From positions 113,191,996 through 113,213,339 of the forward strand of contig CM044489.1 of NCBI GenBank assembly GCA_024364805.1: a DNA stretch of 21,344 nucleotides. Direction: 5' to 3'. Origin of the DNA: Euprymna scolopes. Its lineage: Eukaryota; Mollusca; Cephalopoda; Sepiida; Sepiolidae. Each line of letters begins with the position of its first letter. Within the stretch, counting starts at the first letter, position 1. Made by a program: the position numbers and the translations under genes. Of the stretch, positions 1-10,559 are shown piece after piece. Below the pieces are notes generated by a model, which worked only from the letters and a program-made list of their open reading frames with translations, made no database searches and had not been told where the DNA came from.

Positions 1-32
<32 letters not shown>
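1..32. repeat. (TG)n microsatellite at window edge
   Basis: Sixteen uninterrupted TG units run from the first base of the window, so the tract probably continues to the left. Confidence 0.95.
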
Positions 33-34
<2 letters not shown>

Positions 35-1440
35 TTGAGATGATTACTCGGAAAAATTTGGGGGAATGTGAATGATTATCGGAATCGGAAAAATATGTGC
101 CTATTTCCCAATACCAATACCGATTCTTGTAATTTGTTCTTAGCATTAAAAATGTAAGTAAACATGTATTTATTAGAAGATTATTTGTTTGCAACATAAA
201 ATTAAGGACCAATAACTGTAGGTAAGAAATAAAATTCCCAGTCTAATTTATTTATTTCGATACTAATTTATTTATTTCGATGCTAATTTATTTAAGGTTG
301 CTGAGTTATGCTAAGTAAAGTAAAACTTCTAGAGTTCGGTTAATTATTTCTTAATTACAGGGATTTTTACACCTATTTGATAAACGTCTAGATGAACCCT
401 CTCAGAGAGGTCACAGTTTAATATAAATGAATCTAAACTGCTAGACAAGTTTTATTTTATTTCTTTGTTGCAGTCCTGACCTTCCGTCTTACCGCGTAAA
501 TTTCAGACGAAATATCAATGAAAATCTCGTAATGAATTTATCAAAATCTTGGCTGGAATACACGAAGGGAAAACATTAAGACGTTTACCATATTAAAAAG
601 GATATATGCCATTTAAAAGTAAACGCTACTCCTAAAAATAAGATTCTACATTTTAAGAGAATATGTGTGAATACAATATTTTTTTTAGAATTTAGAGTAG
701 AAGTTTGCTGTAAATAATCAAAATTGTATGTAAAATATTCCTCATTTTGGGTCATTCTAACTTTTAGGGCAGTTAATTATTGTATGCCCGAATGGTAAGC
801 CTATATAATTATAATTAATCGCCTTATTGTTCTTATTATCACCAAGATTAGTTGTAGTTGTAAGAAGTAGACGTATCTTTTATGATTTAACAAAGGCACA
901 TTTTCTTCTAAGTTGATCAAGAACATTAATATGGCCAGGATTTAAAACAGATAAAATGTGTTACATGTTCTTAAAACGCTGTTTAGACCTTATTAAACGA
1001 TAAGTTTTCGTTAAAGTTAGATCGAAAACTGATTTAAGTTGTTTTATCTTGTTTTACCACTAAGTTTTTGGGGTGGTTTATATATAATCGTTTTACAATA
1101 AATAATCGCATTTGGGGGGATTAGCATAAAATGCAGAACCATAATAATACGTTTTCTTTACTCATAATAAAAAGTTAGAATTGCGAATTCGTGAAAAAAA
1201 ATATAATAAAACACGCACCAATATTTTCATAAGAATACTGTATTGTTAAAGTACCCGGAAAACGGTTGTCAATAGAAATGAATAAAAACATTTTCTGCTA
1301 AGAAAAATATACTGATTGATAATTTATTGATAATTACGAAAAGAAAAATTCATTCATTCATTCATTTAACGTATGGCTCTTGAACATTCTAACGTTTTAG
1401 AACAATTAAACGGTTTGAATGTGAATAAAGTATTGTTATC
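33..1440. other. AT-rich spacer with no recognised gene
   Basis: Apart from a short tandem repeat at 243-297, I see only AT-rich unique-looking DNA with stops in all frames. There is no recognisable exon, RNA gene or transposon protein. Confidence 0.6.
243..297. repeat. 20-bp tandem repeat, about 2.7 copies
   Basis: The unit CTAATTTATTTATTTCGATA occurs at 243-262 and 263-282 with one base changed in the second copy. A partial third copy ends near 297. Confidence 0.9.
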
Positions 1441-1452
1441 TAAAATGTTTGT

Positions 1453-1540
1453 GTGTACTTTATTATTCATTATTTTTATTACGAATGTAACATTTGAGTG
1501 TACTTTATTATTCATTATTTTTATTATGAATGTAACATTT
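1453..1540. repeat. 45-bp tandem duplication
   Basis: Two adjacent units (1453-1497 and 1498-1540) are nearly identical, with about one internal mismatch (C/T at 1482/1527) before the end. The period is 45 bp, a multiple of three, so it passes in frame through a short open frame (1373-1591) as two 15-residue hydrophobic units. I regard that frame as fortuitous because it has no further domain, no coding bias and no recognisable neighbours. Confidence 0.9.
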
Positions 1541-3192
1541 CACTCCGTAATATTTCAAACGAAAACGACGTCTATTTCAATCAATATTTAACCCTATGAA
1601 ATTACAAAATGCATTAATGGATAAAATGAATAAGCAGAACGCACTTTACTAAAAGAGAATGTTTTAGGATGGCAATATGTGTGCTGCTCAATAACTATAT
1701 CTAATTTAGTGAAACATCTCTTTGACAGAATCGTGCTAATTGAAAATATCTCTTTGCTACAACTGTCCGAAAATCAATGGTTTTGAAAAAGTCTTGCTTT
1801 AGATGTTGGCTAAGGAAATATATGTTTCTACTCTTCTGAGGCGCAAAATAAAACTGCATGGGATGACGGATAGAATATAGCACAATCGCAAAAACACGAT
1901 TGCCGTTGGGCTTGAACTTTGTGCAATCTGTAAATTCTGGAAAAAGAGAACTGAAATATCGGAATTTCAGTTTCGAATACATAATATATCAGATCGATTT
2001 AAAGGCTTTTGTCGATTTGTAAAGGAGATATTTCAAACAATTGTAATTTATTTTATTCATATTGTTATTAATTAAATATATAACCATGGTAAATGTATAT
2101 CATTTTACACATTATAAAAGTAGCAATCAGGTTTGTCGCCAATAATTTCACCAATGTCGACATGAAAACGACATTATTTATCAACAAAAATAAATCCTCT
2201 TTCATCATGATAATATTCCTCTCCCCACAGAGATCTAAGAGAATTTGGTTGTGCGATCTTGCAGATTTCTGCATGTTCTCCTTGTCTAGCTCTCTTTGAT
2301 TTTCACTTAATTCGAGGATTAAAAAATTATTCAGATGGTCTTAGTTTAACATCCCGAAAGCAGATTAGACATGGATTAGATTAATATTTCATATCAGAAC
2401 CTTAGGAATTTTACAGGTGATGCTTTTCTAAGCTCGTTAGTCGATAAAATCAAGTTAAAAAAAGCAAATGCCGTTCATTTTTTATTTCACTGACCTACTA
2501 AAATGAATTTTACCTAATAAATGTAGCAGTACTCTGGTACAAGAAAAATTGTCCGAACTTTGAACGGTATCTGACACTATATACTGTAGTAGAAACGTAA
2601 TAATTGAATGAAAACATAAAATGATTTACTGCTGAAAAATCTCTATGAAAGTAGAAATAAAGCACAGACTACAGAACTTCCAAGGTCCAAGAGTATGATA
2701 TGATTTGATATCAACACATTTAAAGAGATGGTTTTACAATACAAAATATAGGAGAAAATCTATTCAAATAATTTTCGACCATCTTTCTCTGCTGCTTACT
2801 ATGATAAGTTAGAATTATGTTTAAAATCCTCACCAGAAGAGAATATAGTTGAAGGCTAAGCGGCTTATCCTTACCTAACAGGAATTGTATCAAGGACTCT
2901 TTAAAAAATAATCCGATAATAAACAGGTGGCGCACGCATGCTAATTTTCCAAGGATTTAAAAAATAACAAATTGCAATAAATAAATCTCTATATGAAGAG
3001 AAAACGAGGAGAGTTGCAATTTTCTGTTAAGGCATCAGGATAAGAAGCTTAGACAGCTATGCAGTTATACTCAGGCTATGATTATCCCAGTAATCTCTCA
3101 GACATGTCCATAAATCTTAATAGATTATCGAAAATCCCTGGACGAATCCTAAGTTTAAATACTTTACTCTTGGATATGTATAAACACACAAC

Positions 3193-3196
<4 letters not shown>
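1541..3196. other. AT-rich spacer with no recognised gene
   Basis: Overlapping short open frames on both strands (for example near 2068-2299) are antisense to each other and have no recognisable domains. I see no repeat family or RNA gene here. Confidence 0.6.
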
Positions 3197-3267
<71 letters not shown>

Positions 3268-3322
3268 ATACATATACATATATATATATATATATATATA
3301 GATATATATATATATATATATA
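3197..3322. repeat. Compound (TC)n-(TA)n microsatellite
   Basis: About 27 bp of TC repeats pass directly into TA repeats that are interrupted by CATATACATA variants and one GATATA unit. Open frames that read as Ser-Leu, Arg-Glu or Tyr-Ile runs across it are products of the repeat. Confidence 0.97.
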
Positions 3323-5086
<1,764 letters not shown>

Positions 5087-5200
5087 TTTTTTTTTACTGA
5101 GGTATAATCATCAGGTCCAGTGGCCACTCGATGATAAGGTTTTATGAGTGTACGATGATCAGTAAGACGTTAGCTTCATGATAGAATTTGGTGGAATTTT

Positions 5201-5503
5201 GCATAAAAATAGGCTTCCTTCAGTCTACACAGATTATGGTTCTCCACTGTAACGGTGCATGCGCGTGAAATTTTTGTGGCAAGAGTTGTGCAATATACAA
5301 CCACACCACGCCTAAGCTGATACTGTGGAATACCAGTGGAACGTGGGGGTTCAGGACGAGTGGAAACAAAACCGAAATGAGCGGAAAGCACATGCAGTTC
5401 CAAGAATTCCCAAATGCTCACCCATCTGGTACTAACCAGGCTCAACGTTGCTTAACTTCATGATCTAACGAGACCCGATGTGTTAACGTGATTATGCCGT
5501 ACA
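5201..5503 (-). mobile_element. 5S-rRNA-headed SINE-like insertion
   Basis: The minus strand from 5503 opens with a 5S-rRNA-like stretch of about 120 bp and continues into about 180 bp of body that ends near 5201 (AGACTGAAGGAAGCC then TATTTTT). It splits the 3' UTR of a LINE copy. The flanks AAATTTC (5510-5504) and AAAATTC (5200-5194) on the minus strand are a plausible, slightly mutated target-site duplication. 5S-headed SINEs are the SINE3 class; the head supplies an internal RNA polymerase III promoter. From memory, the AGAC-GAA-GAAGCC end resembles the 3' part of common tRNA-derived octopus SINEs. There is no coding potential. An alternative is one composite LINE variant with a long 3' UTR. 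Confidence 0.6.
5384..5503 (-). ncRNA. 5S-rRNA-like sequence (SINE head or pseudogene)
   Basis: On the minus strand the order of landmarks follows metazoan 5S rRNA: ACGGCATAATCACGTT at the start, TCTCGTTAGATCATGAAG in the first third, GAAGTTAAGCAACGTTGAGC across box A and the intermediate element, then GGTTAGTAC..GATGGGTGA as box C, then GGGAATTC and a TGCATGTGC end. The length, about 120 nt, matches 5S. Several changes, such as GGTGAGCATTT in place of the usual GTGACCGCTT, and the insertion inside a LINE UTR argue against a functional 5S gene. The near-intact box A and box C suggest a polymerase III promoter that was usable when the element moved. Confidence 0.75.
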
Positions 5504-5525
5504 GAAATTTGGTATAATCGAACTA

Positions 5526-5700
5526 TTAAAGGGGACGCGATAGATATAACTTTTTCATATTGGCCTTAAAGACAATCATGTTGCAGTTAGCTGGGAAGCA
5601 GATAAGTGGCATAGAGTTCCACAGACAGGCAGTTCTAGAAAAGCATCTTTGTTCAGGGAATTTGCGTTCAGCTATGATCATTGACAGAGAGAAGGAAAAG
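5526..5700 (-). pseudogene. LINE ORF2 C-terminal fragment
   Basis: A short minus-strand frame of about 60 codons ends in the C-terminal region typical of Jockey/CR1-group LINEs, where an LWNSLP motif is followed by CFP and then a short basic tail. Only the last few dozen residues of a protein normally near 900 residues remain, so it cannot encode reverse transcriptase. It belongs to the same family as the element at 16560-18205, judged from the shared CFPA..NMIV stretch. The first part of the frame (MDDKVDFSFS) does not match the family and probably lies outside the element. Confidence 0.7.
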
Positions 5701-5720
5701 TCAACCTTATCGTCCACTAT

Positions 5721-5934
5721 GTCCGTAAACTGCTGTTTTTTTATTTATTCCGTGTCCATCAACATATAACATTTTCTCCATTTCAGTGGATAGATATTTT
5801 TTATCTCTGTTCCCGTCGAAAGGTATGTATTTTTTGCCATATTTGCTGACAAGTATCTTTTCTGTTGACATTCAGGACTGATAATTTTTATTCGTCCGTC
5901 TATATTTGAGGTTCATTAATCTATTTGTTGTAGT
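5721..5934. other. Unassigned spacer
   Basis: AT-rich DNA between the LINE fragment and the modular repeat block. I recognise nothing specific in it. Confidence 0.5.
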
Positions 5935-5995
5935 AATCTATCTATATACCTATAAAAGTGAAATTGTCTGTCTGTATATCTGTGTGTGTACATTT

Positions 5996-6700
5996 CTCTA
6001 CAAAATAGCTCTGTCAATTTTCAGCTTACATACTCGAGATTTGACATAAGGGGTATTGAGATTTGGGAAAATCTTTTTAATCAATTTTTGGCCGGACGTT
6101 TTGCTTTCAAAGGAGTCAAAATTCAACGATTTGACATTTGAAAACTCTACCAAACTCCTCCGCCAGTCTTGGGTTTAAACACTTGCGATTTTTGATGTAG
6201 GTTACTTGGACATAGATCAAACTTTATAATTTGGAATGAACCCAAAACAATAAACGTTAATGGGTAAAAATGTGGGTTAAATTTAAAAAAATGGGGTCGA
6301 ATTAAAAAAATCTGCGATCTCTACTAAATTACTCAACCAGTCTTGGGTCTAAACATTTGAAATTTTATATAAAGTGTATTCAGGCATAGGGAAAGCTTTT
6401 TAATCGCTATTTGGCCGATAATTTTGTGGGCAAGGGGTCAAGTTCAAAAGATTTGACTTTGCCGTGTCTAGCAAACTATTCAGTGTATTTTGGGTCTAAA
6501 AATTTGAAATGTTATATAAAGGGTATCCAAACATGCAACAATCATTTTAATCAGTTTTGGGGCGAAAATGTGGCTGCTAAATGGTTAAAATAAAATGAGT
6601 TATCTTTGCAGACTCTACCAAACTCATCCGCCAATTTTAGGTCTAAGCACTTGAAATTTTAGAAGTAATTTACCTGGACATGAGTCAAACTTTTTAATAT
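5996..6700. repeat. Five diverged tandem modules, period about 147-174 bp
   Basis: Unit starts at 5996, 6145, 6319, 6466 and 6613 give spacings of 149, 174, 147 and 147 bp. Shared words include CTCTACCAAACTC, CAGTCTTGGGT, CTAAACA, TTGAAATTTTA, a TATAAAG-GTAT centre and CTTTTTAAT. The 174-bp unit holds an extra stretch with two AATTAAA/AAATTTAAA-like runs around 6270-6310. The third and fourth units match each other best in spacing. The open frame at 6411-6593 lies across units three and four and has no recognised domain. Confidence 0.8.
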
Positions 6701-6710
6701 ATATACATAT

Positions 6711-6748
<38 letters not shown>
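6698..6748. repeat. (TA)n microsatellite
   Basis: TATATACATATAACAATATA leads into a pure TA run that ends in TATTATTGAATG. It lies at the inner end of the module array. Confidence 0.9.
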
Positions 6749-6751
<3 letters not shown>

Positions 6752-6818
6752 AATGAAACCAGTTTAGTCTTGGCGGCATTTTACACAACAAGGATGGCAG
6801 TCTTTAATTTTTAGAGAA

Positions 6819-7131
6819 TACTAGCATTTTAGCCTGGCGTTGCCCGGGTGTTTGGAGGTGTGTGCTGAGCAATAAAAGAAAAAACGGCCAATTTTTTTAA
6901 CTTTGACCCATATTATGACCCCTACCATGTATTGTTTCTGGCCGAAAACCAATCCCATCGATTTTCCCAAATCTCATTACCCTGTATATCAAATTTCGAG
7001 TCTGTAAACTAAAAATTGACAAAGTTATTGCGTAGGAAAATGTACAGCGACACACAGACAGACACACACACACACACACAAACAAATACAGACACACAGA
7101 CACACAGGCACGTTCACTTTTATAGATATAT
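6819..7131 (+). mobile_element. Interspersed repeat copy with CTAGC...GTTGCCCGGG head
   Basis: This copy starts with TACTAGCATTTTAGCCTGGC and GTTGCCCGGG, a head I recall as very common in octopus and other invertebrate repeats. It ends with a CA-rich tract and CACTTTTATAGATATATGG. Its last 160-200 bp match the reverse complement of 5935-6095 closely, including GATTTTCCCAAATCTCA, AAATTGACA and GTACA. It contains only one internal module, unlike the inverted copy to its left. No coding potential was found. Confidence 0.65.
7050..7108. repeat. (CA)n / CAGA-rich tract
   Basis: A CACACAGACAGACACACACA tract with variants near the 3' end of the interspersed repeat. The corresponding GT-rich tract (5968-5990) is present in the inverted left copy. 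Antisense open frames through it read as Cys-Val runs and are artefacts. Confidence 0.9.
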
Positions 7132-8283
7132 GGATTATTTCTTTTTCAATTACGAGGAAGCCAACAAATTTCGTAAAATCTGGAAAATATCGTAAAGATG
7201 GAACCGGAAATGAGATTAGTTGCGCATGCAAGCAGAGAAAAGTATTATTTTAAGTCCAATTAGTTTGGTATTCAAATTGTGTTATTTTGTATATATTATT
7301 GCATGACATATTCTTACTTATTATCATTATAATTCTTATTATCATAATTATGTGTTTTTAAATTAAATAGATATAGGGAAATAAAATCTAGTACAAAGCC
7401 TTCATTCGTTCATCTACTTTTGTGTCTACCACAAATCGCTTCATACCCAGTTTGTCCTTTGCTATAGCCTTCTTTTACCTTTCCGTGTATGTGTGTGTGT
7501 GTGCGCGTGTGTAAAACCGCTCTGAGGAGATATAATACAGCAAAGAGTCTATCCGCGAATAACTAAAATATGCTTCTTTTCTTTGGTTGATCATACTGCT
7601 AAATGATAAAAAAAAAGTATAGTAGAACACTGGAATATGATGGCCCCGGGATACGGTTAATCAGGTGGGATACGATATTTTTCCGATCCCTGGTTACGGT
7701 ATTTGCCCCGTCTTACAGTATTATGTTATTTGATTATATGCATGTGCATATTATACTGTATTGTATTTTGTTATTAACCTTTAGTATATACTGTATAAAA
7801 TTTTGCTTACGCCCGCCATACGGCGATTTTGCCTTACGATCTCAATCCCGTAATACCGGGATCCTATTGTACCAAATTGTGTAAACAAATGGCGCTTCGG
7901 ACATTTGTCAATGTTTTTCATTGTGTTTTTACTTGTTTTGAGAGAATTTATAAATGCGCCCTTTTTTGTCGACGTTATTGTTTTAATCTAGCTTATATAC
8001 CCGTACTGAAAAACTGTGATACAACGAAATAGTCTGTTTCTTTTTGACAACTTTTCTATCTACTTATTTATTGATCTTTTTACAAGTAGGAGTGTATACT
8101 CTTTATAGTGAATATTACTAACTATTACTTCCTTAAGTATTTTATTTTACACATTTTCCGATGTTTAAAAGTTGTATTCCAAATTATTCATCTCATTATT
8201 TATTTAACTTATTAGCTAACTAGTGGATTGATTGATATTTCATCTGCTATTCTATTGAAAATGCCTTTTGTTTCACAATTTCT
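7132..8283. other. AT-rich spacer with a GC-richer patch
   Basis: A short TG/CG run lies at 7490-7512. Around 7640-7870 the base composition becomes less AT-rich, with repeated ATACGG, CCGTAATACCGGG and GGGATACGATA words. Two overlapping open frames (7603-7884, 7829-8032) cross the patch but show no domain I know. It may be a worn transposon; I cannot assign it. Confidence 0.45.
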
Positions 8284-8395
8284 ATATACCTTTTTTAATA
8301 AATTTTCAAACTTACGTTAACCAGTAATGCACGTTTTACTAATGTTTATCTTCAGATAAAATAGGGAAAGTTTGAAAATTTATAGGTTAAGTAGT
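8284..8395. repeat. Inverted repeat, 16-bp exact core
   Basis: ATAAATTTTCAAACTT at 8298-8313 is the exact reverse complement of AAGTTTGAAAATTTAT at 8368-8383. Weaker pairing continues outwards for about 15 bp (ACC/GGT). The loop is about 54 bp. Confidence 0.75.
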
Positions 8396-8491
8396 TTCCG
8401 TATTTTAATTTTTGATGGATATATATTGTAATTTATTCACTTCTTATTTCCAACATAATTTTTGTTCTTTTTTTGTTAATGCTCTATCTAG

Positions 8492-8653
8492 TATTTTGAA
8501 CAAGTTATCTTTAATATATGCTATTTATCAATGTACTTTTATGCATATGATATACAGATATATATGTATATATATATATATGTATATGTGTATATCATAT
8601 GCATAAAAGTGCATTGATAAATAGCATATATTAAAGATAAAATGTTCAAAATA
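8492..8653. repeat. Long hairpin with 64-bp arms
   Basis: The left arm at 8492-8555 and the right arm at 8590-8653 are reverse complements with about three mismatches over 64 bp. The 34-bp spacer is TA-rich and partly self-complementary. Both arms include the words TTGAACA, ATATGCTATTTATCAATG and TTTTATGCATATGATATAC (or complements). It has no recognised terminal motif. It could be a small foldback element, a recent inverted duplication or a hairpin RNA precursor. Confidence 0.9.
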
Positions 8654-8659
8654 ATAAAG

Positions 8660-8695
8660 TATTGCAAAATTATATATATATATAATTTTGCAATA
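8660..8695. repeat. 36-bp perfect palindrome
   Basis: TATTGCAAAATTATATAT is followed immediately by its exact reverse complement with no loop. It lies seven bases past the longer hairpin. Confidence 0.95.
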
Positions 8696-8887
8696 ATTAT
8701 TAACATTTGTTCTTAAATGCTAGTATTTTTGCATCAGTGTAGGAAGTAATACGGACTCATTCAACCAAGTCTAGTGTGACTTTACAAGCAAGCGCCTTTC
8801 TTCCTAGATGTCTTCTTTTTTACTCACCTTCACCCCAGACAAGCATTATATCACTTGGACGTAATGGGATACTATTTGGGACCATGC

Positions 8888-9470
8888 CTGTTAATGATTA
8901 AGATGTTGGTTTGCGTTGCATTTTGACTTCTGCATATCAGTACAGTTTGGAAAACAGATAGCAGAAAGATAATTCCAAAGTCTAGTCGTGCTAGAGAAGA
9001 AGCTATTTGAGTAAAAACTTTCTGACATGTAGGGACCTAACCAGTGAAGGTGTGTGATTTTCTTACTAAGCGGGGTTGTCGGGGATATGTACGTCGAGGG
9101 GAGGGGTACAAGTGGAATGAGTTCATCAGAGTACATTCCATTTAAATACTTGTAAAACAGGCATAGGGGTGCAACATAGCGGCGATGGGACGGGGGTTAG
9201 AGTCTAGTTGACAAAGTGGGACCTATTAGATTGCAGACCCTTTTTTAAACCCTATCCAAGCGGGAGAGATTAGTAGTAGATGCACCAGCTCAGATATGGC
9301 AACACTACTCCATGCATGAGTGAATGGTTGCCTTGGAGAGTAACAGCATATTCTCAGGTGTGCGCGTTTTTCTAGCATGATGGAGCACACCTTCCTTGCA
9401 ATGTCCTCAATATATTTGTTCCAGTTCATAATTCCCGTGAATGTTAAACCTAGGAGATTGAAGGAAGAAT
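8888..9470 (-). pseudogene. LINE ORF2 C-terminal region remnant
   Basis: The frames 9558-9226 and 9136-8891 carry the post-RT region: NLLGLTFTGIMNWNKYIEDI, then CSIMLEKRAHLRI, then FYSNSFFSSTTRLWNYLSAI and CFPNCTDMQKSKC before the stop. The order and the LWN-L-CFP signature match Jockey/CR1-group C-termini, which are probably involved in nucleic acid binding. It differs from the CFPA-NMIV ends at 5526-5700 and 18000-18080, which supports a separate family. Confidence 0.75.
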
Positions 9471-9499
9471 TCTCACGTAGCGAAGTGTTTGTCACGGAT

Positions 9500-10340
9500 A
9501 TCGATGTTTGGGGGGTTCTTGTTGTTGTTGAAGGAGAGCAGCTTAGTCTTACTAGCATTAAATGTTACCTTCCATTTTCATCCCCATTCCACTATGGTCT
9601 AGAGGTCATTCAGCCTTGGATTTGTTTACACCCGTTCCTCCCTCATGCATGTTATAGAGCGTTGTACCATCAGCAAATTTACCCATCTCGGACAATATGA
9701 TCGGGGAGGTCATTGATGAATATCAGAAATAATAGTGGTCCAAGGATCGACCCCTGAGGCATTTCTGCATTAATGTTATGCTGCTTAGATGAACGTCCAT
9801 TAACGGTAACCTGGATGGTCCTATTGTCTAAGAAATATCTAATTATATTTAGTATTCGTCCAGTTATACCTTATGATTTGATTTCTTTTAGCAGCCCTTC
9901 ATACTGGACTTTGTCAATCGCCTCAGATATATAGAGAGCTACAGTCTGGGCTTCACCCGTCTTGTCCAGTGCATGGCATATGCGTTCAGATATGACTGTT
10001 AATATATCTACAGTAAAAACGACATTGCCTAAATCCGTACTGTTTGTCGGAAAGAAGAGTATCTTTTGCAAGGTGGTTATTGATTAGCGTCTCAAAGATT
10101 TTAGCGAAGCGGAAAAGGAGATTGATCAGGCGATAATTGAGAGAGTCTGTCCTTCCACTAGAATTCTTGTACACTAGTACTACAGATACCATCTTAAGCT
10201 ATTAGGGAAGCAGGATTCAGCAAGTCATTTGTGGTAGAATTTGGAAAGTACGAGGGCTAGCTCAGCTGAGCATTTCTTAATCGGTATATCAGGGATGAGA
10301 TCAGACCCACAGGCCTTAGAGGTGTCTAAGTTTTTTTTTA
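9500..10340 (-). pseudogene. LINE reverse transcriptase domain remnant
   Basis: Minus-strand reading gives ACGSDLIPDIPIKKCSAELA near 10320-10250, then GRTDSLNYRLINLLFRFAKI and DKQYGF near 10155-10040, then VALYISEAIDKV near 9945-9905, NGRSSKQHNINAEMPQGSIL near 9795-9745 and FLIFINDLPDHI near 9735-9700. These are the standard RT blocks in order. Motif A, usually LDISKAFD, has Tyr in place of the first Asp, and the motif C region reads FADG rather than FADD after a frame change near 9690. Both changes remove catalytic Asp residues, so the copy cannot polymerise. At least one in-frame stop follows KEIKS. Confidence 0.85.
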
Positions 10341-10559
10341 TAATATCGTGGACATGAGAACGGGTAATTTTAAGATCATCAATTGTGGCTTCTGTCCACA
10401 TAGGGACACTTAGAAGGGTCTTCTGGTTGATGGAGAGTGAACGAATTACTAATTGTCTTTATTCACTACAGTATTATACATTTTCCAGAAATCGAGAGTT
10501 CCTATGTTCTGCGATTTTATAATTTCCCTGCTAGTGTCAGTGTGTCTTCCTTTGGCCGA

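Larger units (their letters stand above)
5087..5720 (-). mobile_element. 5'-truncated LINE 3' end, interrupted by a 5S-headed insert
   Basis: Read on the minus strand, 5717-5526 encodes a Jockey/CR1-type C-terminal region with residues RTACLWNSMPLICFPANCNM followed by IVFKANMKKLYLSRPL and a double stop. The C-terminus of the plus-strand LINE at 18000-18080 has a matching CFPADYNMIVV stretch. After the stop, the 3' UTR starts (ATTATACC-AAATTTC), is interrupted by about 300 bp, resumes at about 5200 and ends at 5087 in a run of nine A. The resumed part matches the LINE tails at 12170-12286 and 18085-18204 (GTACACTC, then CTTATC-TCGAGTGGCC). The 5' limit near 5720 is uncertain, because the similarity fades upstream of SMIIAERK. 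This looks like a typical 5'-truncated, dead retrocopy. Confidence 0.75.
5935..6760 (-). mobile_element. Interspersed repeat with tandem internal modules, minus orientation
   Basis: On the minus strand the block ends in a terminal sequence (TGTACA, CA/GA-rich run, CACTTTTATAGG, then TATAGATAGAT) that also ends the plus-strand copy at 6819-7131. Inward of it lie five related modules starting on the plus strand at 5996, 6145, 6319, 6466 and 6613. Each begins with CTCTAC-AAA or a close variant and most carry GGTCTAAACA-TTGAAATTTTA and a CTTTTTAAT-GG core. The module next to the terminus is itself part of the shared end. I do not recognise a protein. The family looks like a repeat widespread in cephalopod genomes, of uncertain class. 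Confidence 0.65.

Noticed and set aside
1373-1591. 72-codon hydrophobic open frame
   Set aside because: It is AT-driven, includes the tandem duplication, and has no homologous feel or gene context.
5176-5445. 89-codon minus-strand open frame
   Set aside because: It lies over the 5S-like head and SINE body, which are RNA-derived and not coding.
5101-5519. GGTATAATC direct repeats at 5101-5109 and 5511-5519 as target-site duplication of the SINE
   Set aside because: The left copy lies within the LINE 3' tail close to the poly-A, and comparison with the uninterrupted LINE tail supports AAATTTC/AAAATTC at 5504-5510 and 5194-5200 as the better duplication.
9377-9700. 107-codon plus-strand open frame
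   Set aside because: It is a shadow of the minus-strand LINE C-terminal and RT region.
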